Shown piece after piece: positions 40,301 to 52,300 of a stretch of DNA of 64,000 nucleotides. Position 1 is the first letter of the stretch. Each line of letters starts with the position of its first letter. The stretch spans positions 3,844,001 to 3,908,000 of the forward strand of contig QCXZ01000137.1 of NCBI GenBank assembly GCA_025024175.1. Reading direction: 5' to 3'. The notes under the pieces were generated by a model. It saw only the letters and a list, made by a program, of their open reading frames with translations. It was not told where the DNA came from and did no database searches. The position numbers and the translations under genes are program-made. Source of the stretch: Rhyzopertha dominica (lineage: Eukaryota; Arthropoda; Insecta; Coleoptera; Bostrichidae).

Positions 40301-43300
40301 GAAAGGGGAATAAACGCAGTTTCTCGTCGAGTGTGTGATACTTCGTCAAAATGCGCCGATTAGTTCATAAAGGGCGACTCGTCAGAGGGGCAACCTAAAA
40401 AAAAAATTGTCAGCGCCGCCACTGGAGCCGAGGACTTTTGGTGCATGCGGAAGGTGCTCAGCACAGTCGGTGAGGTGACGACCCGTCAACGCACGTGATT
40501 TTTAAGGGACCTTTAACATTTGACTTTTCCGCTAGGAAGCGAAGTTTATTTTCCGCCCCTTCATGAAAAATTTTGGAGAGGTGGCAGACTGGCCCACCCT
40601 ATCGAGACGGTCGTCGGGTACCGTCGAAGGGAAAAATCGTACAAAGTTTGAACCCGATCGGCCAAAAAATGCGAAAGTTATGAGGGAAACACGTGACGAA
40701 GCAAACGGTCGACTTTTCAAGGTCACAGCTTCCGAAGGGTACTATCTACGAAGGTGGGACGGGTACTAAAAGATAGCCTGAAATCAGCTCTTTCCAACGG
40801 TACCCGCACGGAACGGATCGACCAATATACGTGGTCACTACGGCAGCCCGAGTGCAAACGTGCGCTCAGACAGACGATTTTTGGCCCCGACGGGCGCGAC
40901 GCACGGCCGTTTCCTTAAAAATTCACTGCGGCCGTCCCAGACGTCGTAGAGACACGCGCGGCGGGGCAAAGGAAAGGGAAAAGAACGTAGTTTCGTGTCG
41001 AACGCGTTTCCGCTCGTCAAAATGTACCGATCGGTATATAAAGGGCGACTCGTCAATGAGGCACCCCATTACTAAAGTTCTCGACGCCGCCACTGGAACC
41101 AAGGACTTTTCCCGCACATGAGGAGTACTCGGCGCAGTCGGGGGGATGACGACCTATCGACCTATCCGGTTTCGAAGGGACCTTCGACGTCTGACATCTA
41201 CACCGGAAGCCGGAGTCGGTTTTCGACACCACCCAAAAAAATTTTGGGAGGGGTGCGACGCAGGCGTTTTCGATCAAGGCGATCGAAGCACACCGTCGAG
41301 GGGGTAGGTCGTACGAAGTTTGAACCCGATCGGAGCAAAAATGCGAAAATTACGGAGGAAACACGTTACGACGAAAAAGGTCGACTTTTCAAGGTCACAG
41401 CTTCCGACAGATGCGGCTCAGGGTGTCGGGGTAGTTACCGAGAGATAGCCCCGAATCAGCTCTTTCCGACGGTACCCGCGCGGAACGGATCGACGAATAT
41501 ATGCGGTCGCTAGGGCAACCGGAGTGCAATCGTGCGCTCGAACGGACGATTTTTAGACCCGGCGGGCGCCATGCGGAGCATCGTTTGAAAATTCACCGCG
41601 CCCGTCCCAGACATGGTGGAGACACGCGCGATGGGGCAAAAGAAAGGGGAGAGAACGAAGTTCATCGTCAAATGCGTTTCAGCTCCCCAAGATGCACCAC
41701 TTAACCTGCAAAGGACGACTCGTCGAAGGGGAGCCCACAAAAAATATTCGCGACGCCGCCACTGGAACCCAGGACTTTTCCCGCACATGAGGGGTAGTCG
41801 GCGCAGTCGGGGGGGCGACGGCCTATCGACGTATCCTATTTCGAAGGGAGCTTCAACGTCTCACTTTTCCGCCAGAAGCCGGAGTCGTGTTTCGGGCCAC
41901 CCCTAAAAATTTTCGAAGGGGTGCGACGTAGACGCGCCCGATCGAGGCCGCCTTCGAGCACCCTCGAGGTAGTAATTCTTACGAAATTTGAACGCGATTG
42001 GGCAAAAAATTCAAAAATTACGGACGACACACGCGACGACGAAGAAGGTCAACTTTTCAAGGTCACAGCTTCCGACAGATGTCACCCAGGGTGTCGGGGT
42101 AGGTACCGAGAGATAGCCCCGAATCAGCCCTTTCCGACGGTACCCGCGCGGAACGGATCGACGAATATACGCGGTCACTACGGCAGGCAGACCGCAAACG
42201 TGCGCTCAAATTGACGATTTTTGGCCCCGGCGGAGGGGTCGCAGAGCATTCTTTAAAAATTCACCGCCGCCGCCCCAGACATCGTGAAGACACGCGAAAT
42301 AGGGCAGAAGAAAGGGCGAAGAACGCAGTTAATCGTAGAACACGTTTCGGCTCCTCGAGATGCACCGTTTCGTCCGTAAAGGGCGACTCGTCAAAGGGGA
42401 GCCCCCAGTAAAAAATCGCGACGCCGCCACTGGAACCCAGGACTTTTCCCGCACACGAGGGGTAGTCAGCGCAGTCTGGGGGACGACGGCCGATCGACGT
42501 ACCTACTTTCGAAGTGACCTTCAACGTCTCAGTTTTTCGCCAGAAGCCCGAGTCGGTTTTCGAAGCCCCCAAAAAAAAATTTCGGAAGGGTGCGACGCAG
42601 GCGTACCCGACGGGGGCGGTCGTCGGGGACCGTCGAGGGGAAAAGTCGTACGAAGTTTGAACCCGATCGGAGCAAAAATGCGAAAACTACGGAGGAAACC
42701 CGTTACGGCGAAAAAGTTCGACTTTTCAAGGTCACAGCTCCTGTCAGAAGCGACCCGGAGGGTCGGGACCGGTACCGAGAGATAGCCCCGAACCAGCTCT
42801 TTCCGACGGTACCCGCGCGGAACGGATCGACGAATATACGCCGTCGCTACGGCAGGCAGACCGCAAACGTGCGCTCGAACGGGCGATTTTTGGCCCCGGC
42901 GGGCGCGACGCAGAGCGTTCTTTGGAAATTCACCGTGACCACCCCAGACACGGCACGAAGGCGAGCGATACGGTAAACGAAAGGGGAAGGAACGTAGTTT
43001 CTTGGCGAACGCGTGTCCGCCCGTCCAGATGCGCCGCCCGTTCGGTAAAGGGCGACTCGTGAAAGAGGTGTCCCCTACGAAAATTCGCGACGCCGCCGCT
43101 GGAACCCAGGACTTTTCCCGCATATGAGGGGTGGTCAGCGCAGTCGGGGGGCTGACCGCCTATCGACGTATCCTATTTCGAAGGGACCTTCAACGTCTCA
43201 CTTTTCCGCCAGAAGCCGAAGTCGTGTTTCGGGCCCCCCCTAAAAATTTTCGGAGGGGTGCGACGCAGACGCGCCCGATCGAGGCCGTCTTCGACCGTCC

Positions 43301-46300
43301 TCGAGGAGGGAAATCGTACCAAGTTTGAACGCGATCGGACGAAAAATGTGAAAGTCACGGGGGAAATACGCAACGAAAACGAAGGTCGACTTTTCAAGGT
43401 CACACGTCGAGACGGTGACCTCCGAGAGGAACGTGTCGGGTACCGAAGGATAGCCCCGGACCTGCCCTTTCCGACGGTGCCCGAAAGAAGCGGATCGGTG
43501 AAGAAACGTCGTCGCCGGCGGGGCGAAACCGGAGAGACGTCTCGAAATCGAGTCGAACTACCCGGATTATCCCGGAGTCGAACGTCCACCCGGAGTTCCG
43601 GAACCTCACGCCCGAGTAGCGCGGCGCGGCGTCCGTCCGACGCAGAAAACCGCATTTCGATAGGGCGCTCGGTTCGGGAGCTATAAAACGATATAGTGCG
43701 AAAACGGCGATTCCGGACGGCCCGAAAAACACCCTCCGACACNCCGACCCCCATATCTCGGCAACGGAGGGTGACATCGGGACGCGCGAGGTACCGTCGG
43801 ATTCGGGAAGGAACGCTCTATCACGCCGCTCGGAAAAAGCGAAATTTCCGTTCCCGCCGTAATCGGGAGGAATTTTTTTTTGAACTTCACCCCCATTTTA
43901 GGGGATGAAGAAGCGAGCCAGGGCAAAAATCGTTCCGGAGTCGCGTCGGGCACGTCGAGAAACGCGGGTTTGCAAAAAAACGCGATGCGAAAAACTAAGG
44001 AAACGCGGCGGGGTAGACCCGCACGTTCGACACCCCCGTTCTGCTCGTGGGGGTCGGAGGGGTGCGAGCGACGGCCGTTCCCGAAGCAGAAAGCCCGCTC
44101 CGTCCTACGGTCGAAAAAATACGGCGATCGGGCCGAAAACACGTGTTTTATGGAAAGAGCGCGAAGGGCTAACCCGAAAACTGGAAAAATTCTCATTTCA
44201 ACCCCCCCCGTCCAAAAAATTGCGGGCCTAAATCGCGATCGCGACGCGACCGTTCGGACGGCCCGCGAAAAAAACTTCGATTTGAGTCCGGAGACCGGGG
44301 GTCGCATTTTCACGGTTGAGGAGCTACGGGCGAAATTTCGGAGTTCCGTGCCGGAACGAAAGCCCCCCGAAAAACAGGGTCGGACCGAAAAATCGGGCCC
44401 CGGGGCGCCGCCGACCACCGCAACCTATAGTACCCGTCCACATAAACATTTTTCGAAGAGAAAAATTTTTCGCTACCGCGCACCGTTTTCGAGATACGGG
44501 CGATCAAAGATTTTGTGCACGGAAATTTTCCGAATTTTCCGGAAAGAAAGCGCGCGAGCGTGAAAGTCCGACGACGTCGGAAAATATCGGGCAAAGGACC
44601 GTTCTTTCCGGAGACGCGGACGAAATATCGCGAAAAAAATTACCCGCGGCAGAAAAAAATACGAACTACCCTCACAATCGACCCCCTCCCCCGTCGGAAA
44701 AATCGAGAAAAACTAAAAGCGAAAGGCAGGGGGAGAAAGAACTCGCCGAGCAGATTCCGACGCACTTCGGCCCGACCCCGATACGCGAGAAAACGTAAAA
44801 GTTACGCGCCGTCGAAATATGAGGATCGAAAAAGACGGCGAAAATTTTTCCGATTTCCCGACTTTTCCGGAAGACGCCCTTCGACCGTCGACGTAGGCTC
44901 GCCGAGGACCACGCGTCACGAAAACTCCGTGAAAATCGGGACGACCCTCGTGCGCCACGCGGAAGTGCAGAACGGGGGTGGTTTTTCCGATACATTTTCC
45001 GACGGGTGAAGAAAAATTAGGAAATTTTTCCACCGAACCGAGCCTCCAGGTAAGCCTCATCCGGCGTTGCAAAAATTTTCATCGCCCTAACTCGAAAGAC
45101 AAAGGAACGGCATCGAAAAAACCGTAAAAAATCGTAAATTCACCCCCGAAACTTCGCCGTGCCGCCGTGACCGAAGCGGTGGCGCGAATCGGCGGCCGAG
45201 ACGCGTTTTCGAGAGGGCTCCGGCCCGACTTCGCCTCGCCGCGAACGGAACCCCTCGGGACTCTCCGTCGCGAAGAAAAAATTTTTCGTTTCCTAGAAAC
45301 GATTCCGGCGTTAACCCGGAGCCGTCCGGGCCCCCGGAGTCCCGAAGTCGTCGAGTGCGGCTCCGGTCAGGGAGCGGACGGACTTTCCCGAACGCGACGG
45401 CGAAAACCGCGAGCCTCTAGCTGTTTCCGTTCGGAAGTTACGGGCTTCCGAAGGGGGCCGGTCGCGACGCGAAGGGTAGCCCTCGAGTCCCGACGCCGCC
45501 GAGGGGTGGCAAGTGAAAACGGAGCGACCGGACCCGGCGCGATCGACAGTTCGACCCCGAAATCGGTTTCGCCGGGCCGACTTATTCGAAGAATTCGAAT
45601 GGACCAAAATCGCGAAAGCGCTAGGACGCACCGTTTTCGAGATATCAGCCCCCAAAGTTTCGCCTACGGGGGCGGTCCGCGGAAAATCGAAACCCACCCC
45701 TTCGGCGCTAGAGGGACGAAACTCGGCGTCCGGGGTCCTTTCGTGCGCCGAAGTCGATTTCCGAAACGGGGATCCGATCGGACGCTCCGTTTTCGAAATA
45801 TCGCACCCCCAATTTTAGGGGTTGTTCCTGAANACGGCCGACTTCGCCTCCCCGTAACTCGGGAACGGAAAATCCGATCGGGGCGTGCGAGGGCTCGTCG
45901 GAATCGTCTCGACGGGGGCTACGCGGCCGGCTCGCTCGGAAAACGCCGAGGAAAAGCGGAAAATTTTCGTGGGAAAAAGTAATTTTCCGAAGGCTCGCGG
46001 AGGGGTGAAAAAACGTCGCACGCGAAAAATTCCGACGGGATCGTGATCCTCGATGTCCGGACCGTTTAAAAAGTGAAAACGGAGAGAAAAAAATTTCGAG
46101 GCCCGCGACTTTCTGAAAAAAATCGATTTTCCCGACATTCCCGCCCCCGCAATTTTAAGGGTGGGCGCGAGGGGGTCGTGCGACGGCTCGTCGGAGAGCC
46201 CCCGACGTCCTCTGAANGACGGCGTAAGAACGGGCGCCNNNNNNNNNNNNNNNNNNNNNNNNNNNNNNNNNNNNNNNNNNNNNNNNNNNNNNNNNNNNNN

Positions 46301-49300
46301 NNNNNNNNNNNNNNNNNNNNNNNNNNNNNNNNNNNNNNACCTGAACAGAGGGCGCCACCTGCAGTACAGATGCATTTTTGAGAAGGGCTCGTATCCGACA
46401 ACGTCTCACCTTGAACAGAACCCGGCAATACGTTCCTGCGAAAAAGAAATTTTCGTTTTCCAGAAACGATTTTAAAATTTATCCGGAACGATCCACGCTC
46501 CCGGAGTCCCGGAATCGTCGACTCCGGTACTCCCCGAAGCGGACGGACGTCCTGAACGCGACGGTGAAAACCGCAAATCTCTATCTCGTTCCGTTCGGAA
46601 ATTACGGGCATCCGAATTGGACAGGGTCGCGAAGCGAAAGGGTCCGAACCCCGCCAGGGGGTGGAAACTGAAAATAGAGCGTCCTAACCCAGCCCGATCG
46701 GTGGACGGTCTCTGATCCCATTTTGGATAGGAGCATTCGATAAATCGAATGCGATAACTTTTAGGGGTCTACGACGCACCGTTTTCGAGATATCAGCCCC
46801 TAAAGTTTCGGCTGCGGGGGGCGATCTCGAAAATTTCGAAATCTACCCCTTCAGAGCTAGGAGGACGAAACTCGGTATCCGGAGTCTCGTGGTGGGTAGA
46901 AATCGATTTCCCAAGCGGCGATCCGATCGGACGTTCGGTTTTCGAAATATCGCACCCCCAAGTTTAAGGGATGGTCGCGATAAACGACGCTACGGCCGGC
47001 CCCATATCTCGGGAACGGAGAATCCGATCGGAGCGTGCGAGGGCTCGTCGGAATCGTCTCGGCGGAGGCAACCAAGCGGGCCTAGGTGGAAAACGGTCAG
47101 GAAAAGCGGAAAATTTTAATAGGAAAAAGCAGTTTTCGAAAGCCCCGTCGGGGGATGAAATTACGTCGGACGCGAAAAATTCCGACGACACGTAATCGGT
47201 CGATGTCTAAATTACGTAATGAGTTTAAAAAAATAGAAAAAAATGTAAACGCCCACGATTTTCCAAAAACAATAATTTTCCGGATTTTCCCGCCCCTAAA
47301 CCTTTAAGGGTAGGCGATAGAGGGTCGTGCGACACCTCGTCAGAAAGCTCTCGATCTTCCGGTGACGGCGGTGTAAAAACATCCGCCTTAACTCGAAGGA
47401 CTCGGGAGACGTTCGAGAAAATCCTCCGACGCGTCCGCCGAAGGAGCCCCCTTTAAAAGCCGTTATTTTAATAATTTAATAAAGAAACTAACTGCTTAAC
47501 GTAAGTTTTCACCTCCCGTAAGTAATTTCATAAGTTATACAACACACACGAATAAATTTTTCGTCAACACATAACCAAACTGTATGTGGGAACGACTCGT
47601 TCGTTAGTCCATCCAAAAAGATACGTACGAAGTTGCGACCCACTGCAGAAGGTATAATTAAAAAATTCACAGTGGCCGTCCCCGGCGTCGCAGAAACACG
47701 TGCGATACGGCAAAAGAAAGGCCAAAGAACGTAGTTTCATCCCGTACCGTAAACAGTAATAGTATAAAAAAAGCACATTCCAAAATGTGACTTTCCTTTC
47801 TTGAAAAAATTTTGGCAATTTTGGAAAATAAAACGATAACAACGTTTTGAAGGCAATATTTTGAAAGGGGTGTGAAGTATTAGTGCAGAAGTGGTACCGA
47901 AAGATAGCCCGGAATCTGGACTTCCATGCGGTACGTGAGCGAAACGGATCGCCGCATAAACGTCGTCGCTATGACTGGAACCACTACGGAGCCGTCGCGA
48001 AATAGACCGATCGAAGGCTTCGCGGGCACGATGCAAGGCATTTTTGAAAAAATTCACCGCGACCGCCCCAGACATCGTAGAGACACGCGCGACACGGCAA
48101 AAAGAAAGGGGAAAGAACGCAGTTTCTCGTCGGAGTGTGTGATACTTCGTTCAAAATGCGCCGATCAGTTCATAAAGGGCGACTCGTCAGAGGGGCAACC
48201 TAAAAAAAAAATTGTCAGCGGCGCCACTGGAGCCGAGGACTTTTGGTGCATGCGGAAGGTGCTCAGCACAGTCGGTGAGGTGACGACCCGTCAACGCACG
48301 TGATTTTAAGGGACCTTTAACATGTGACTTTTCCGCTAGGAAGCGAAGTTTATTTTCCGCCCCTTCATGAAAAATTTTGGAGAGGTGGCAGACTGGCCCA
48401 CCCTATCGAGACGGTCGTCGGTACCGTCGAAGGGAAAAATCGTACAAAGTTTGAGACCCGATCGGCCAAAAAATGCGAAAGTTATGAGGGAAACACGTGA
48501 CGAAGCAAACGGTCGACTTTTCAAGGTCACAGCTTCCGAAGGGTACTATCTACGAAGGTGGGACGGGTACTAAAGATAGCCTGAAATCAGCTCTTTCCAA
48601 CGGTACCCGCACGGAACGGATCGACCAATATACGTGGTCACTACGGCAGCCCGAGTGCAAACGTGCGCTCAGACAGACGATTTTTGGCCCCGACGGGCGC
48701 GACGCACGGCCGTTTCCTTAAAAATTCACTGCGGCCGTCCCAGACGTCGTAGAGACACGCGCGGCGGGGCAAAGGAAAGGGAAAAGAACGTAGTTTCGTG
48801 TCGAACGCGTTTCCGCTCGTCAAAATGTACCGATCGGTATATAAAGGGCGACTCGTCAATGAGGCACCCCATTACTAAAGTTCTCGACGCCGCCACTGGA
48901 ACCAAGGACTTTTCCCGCACATGAGGAGTACTCGGCGCAGTCGGGGGGATGACGACCTATCGACCTATCCGGTTTCGAAGGGACCTTCGACGTCTGACAT
49001 CTACACCGGAAGCCGGAGTCGGTTTTCGACACCACCCAAAAAAATTTTGGGAGGGGTGCGACGCAGGCGTTTTCGATCAAGGCGATCGAAGCACACCGTC
49101 GAGGGGGTAGGTCGTACGAAGTTTGAACCCGATCGGAGCAAAAATGCGAAAATTACGGAGGAAACACGTTACGACGAAAAAGGTCGACTTTTCAAGGTCA
49201 CAGCTTCCGACAGATGCGGCCCAGGGTGTCGGGGTAGTTACCGAGAGATAGCCCCGAATCAGCTCTTGCCGACGGTACCCGCGCGGAACGGATCGACGAA

Positions 49301-52300
49301 TATATGCGGTCGCTAGGGCAACCGGAGTGCAAACGTGCGCTCGAACGGACGATTTTTAGACCCGGCGGGCGCCATGCGGAGCATCGTTTGAAAATTCACC
49401 GCGCCCGTCCCAGACACGGTGGAGACACGCGCGATGGGGCAAAAGAAAGGGGAGAGAACGAAGTTCATCGTCAAACGCGTTTCAGCTCCCCAAGATGCAC
49501 CACTTAACCTGCAAAGGACGACTCGTCGAAGGGAGCCACAAAAAATATTCGCGACGCCGCCACTGGAACCCAGGACTTTTCCCGCACATGAGGGGTAGTC
49601 GGCGCAGTCGGGGGGGCGACGGCCTATCGACGTATCCTATTTCGAAGGGACCTTCAACGTCTCACTTTTCCGCCAGAAGCCGGAGTCGTGTTTCGGGCCA
49701 CCCCTAAAAATTTTCGAAGGGGTGCGACGTAGACGCGCCCGATCGAGGCCGCCTTCGAGCACCCTCGAGGTAGTAATTCTTACGAAATTTGAACGCGATT
49801 GGGCAAAAAATTCAAAAATTACGGACGACACACGCGACGACGAAGAAGGTCAACTTTTCAAGGTCACAGCTTCCGACAGATGTCACCCAGGGTGTCGGGG
49901 TAGGTACCGAGAGATAGCCCCGAATCAGCCCTTTCCGACGGTACCCGCGCGGAACGGATCGACGAATATACGCGGTCACTACGGCAGGCAGACCGCAAAC
50001 GTGCGCTCAAATTGACGATTTTTGGCCCCGGCGGAGGGGTCGCAGAGCATTCTTTAAAAATTCACCGCCGCCGCCCCAGACATCGTGAAGACACGCGAAA
50101 TAGGGCAGAAGAAAGGGCGAAGAACGCAGTTAATCGTAGAACACGTTTCGGCTCCTCGAGATGCACCGTTTCGTCCGTAAAGGGCGACTCGTCAAAGGGG
50201 AGCCCCCAGTAAAAAATCGCGACGCCGCCACTGGAACCCAGGACTTTTCCCGCACACGAGGGGTAGTCAGCGCAGTCTGGGGGACGACGGCCGATCGACG
50301 TACCTACTTTCGAAGTGACCTTCAACGTCTCAGTTTTTCGCCAGAAGCCCGAGTCGGTTTTCGAAGCCCCCAAAAAAAAATTTCGGAAGGGTGCGACGCA
50401 GGCGTACCCGACGGGGGCGGTCGTCGGGACCGTCGAGGGGAAAAGTCGTACGAAGTTTGAACCCGATCGGAGCAAAAATGCGAAAACTACGGAGGAAACC
50501 CGTTACGGCGAAAAAGTTCGACTTTTCAAGGTCACAGCTCCTGTCAGAAGCGACCCGGAGGGTCGGGACCGGTACCGAGAGATAGCCCCGAACCAGCTCT
50601 TTCCGACGGTACCCGCGCGGAACGGATCGACGAATATACGCCGTCGCTACGGCAGGCAGACCGCAAACGTGCGCTCGAACGGGCGATTTTTGGCCCCGGC
50701 GGGCGCGACGCAGAGCGTTCTTTGGAAATTCACCGTGACCACCCCAGACACGGCACGAAGGCGAGCGATACGGTAAACGAAAGGGGAAGGAACGTAGTTT
50801 CTCGGCGAACGCGTGTCCGCCCGTCCAGATGCGCCGCCCGTTCGGTAAAGGGCGACTCGTGAAAGAGGTGTCCCTACGAAAATTCGCGACGCCGCCGCTG
50901 AACCCAGGACTTTTCCCGCATATGAGGGGTAGTCAGCGCAGTCGGGGGGCCGACCGCCTATCGACGTATCCTATTTCGAAGGGACCTTCAACGTCTCACT
51001 TTTCCGCCAGAAGCCGAAGTCGTGTTTCGGGCCCCCCCTAAAAATTTTCGGAGGGGTGCGACGCAGACGCGCCCGATCGAGGCCGTCTTCGACCGTCCTC
51101 GAGGAGGGAAATCGTACCAAGTTTGAACGCGATCGGACGAAAAATGTGAAAGTCACGGGGGAAACACGCAACGAAAACGAAGGTCGACTTTTCAAGGTCA
51201 CACGTCGAGACGGTGACCTCCGAGAGGAACGTGTCGGGTACCGAAGGATAGCCCCGGACCTGCCCTTTCCGACGGTGCCCGAAAGAAGCGGATCGGTGAA
51301 GAAACGTCGTCGCCGGCGGGGCGAAACCGGAGAGACGTCTCGAAATCGAGTCGAACTACCCGGATTATCCCGGAGTCGAACGTCCACCCGGAGTTCCGGA
51401 ACCTCACGCCCGAGTAGCGCGGCGCGGCGTCCGTCCGACGCAGAAAACCGCATTTCGATAGGGCGCTCGGTTCGGGAGCTATAAAACGATATAGTGCGAA
51501 AACGGCGATTCCGGACGGCCCGAAAAACACCCTCCGACACTCCGACCCCCATATCTCGGCAACGGAGGGTGACATCGGGACGCGCGAGGTACCGTCGGAT
51601 TCGGGAAGGAACGCTCTATCACGCCGCTCGGAAAAGCGAAATTCCGTTCCCGCCGTAATCGGGAGGAATTTTTTTTTGAACTTCACCCCCATTTTAGGGG
51701 ATGAAGAAGCGAGCCAGGGCAAAAATCGTTCCGGAGTCGCGTCGGGCACGTCGAGAAACGCGGGTTTGCAAAAAAACGCGATGCGAAAAACTAAGGAAAC
51801 GCGGCGGGGTAGACCCGCACGTTCGACACCCCCGTTCTGCTCGTGGGGGTCGGAGGGGTGCGAGCGACGGCCGTTCCCGAAGCAGAAAGCCCGCTCCGTC
51901 CTACGGTCGAAAAAATACGGCGATCGGGCCGAAAACACGTGTTTTATGGAAAGAGCGCGAAGGGCTAACCCGAAAACTGGAAAAATTCTCATTTCAACCC
52001 CCCCCGTCCAAAAAATTGCGGGCCTAAATCGCGATCGCGACGCGACCGTCGGACGGCCCGCGAAAAAAACTTCGATTTGAGTCCGGAGACCGGGGGTCGC
52101 ATTTTCACGGTTGAGGAGCTACGGGCGAAATTTCGGAGTTCCGTGCCGGAACGAAAGCCCCCGAAAACAGGGTCGGACCGAAAATCGGGCCCCGGGGCGC
52201 CGCCGACCACCGCAACCTATAGTACCCGTCCACATAAACATTTTTCGAAGAGAAAAATTTTTCGCTACCGCGCACCGTTTTCGAGATACGGGCGATCAAA

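Noticed and set aside
43681..45982. Long open frames of 200-270 codons on both strands in CpG-rich DNA (for example 45167-45982 + and 43681-44418 -)
   Set aside because: They overlap antisense, break or shift between the near-identical copies by single-base indels, are rich in Arg/Ser/Pro from CpG composition, and resemble no family.
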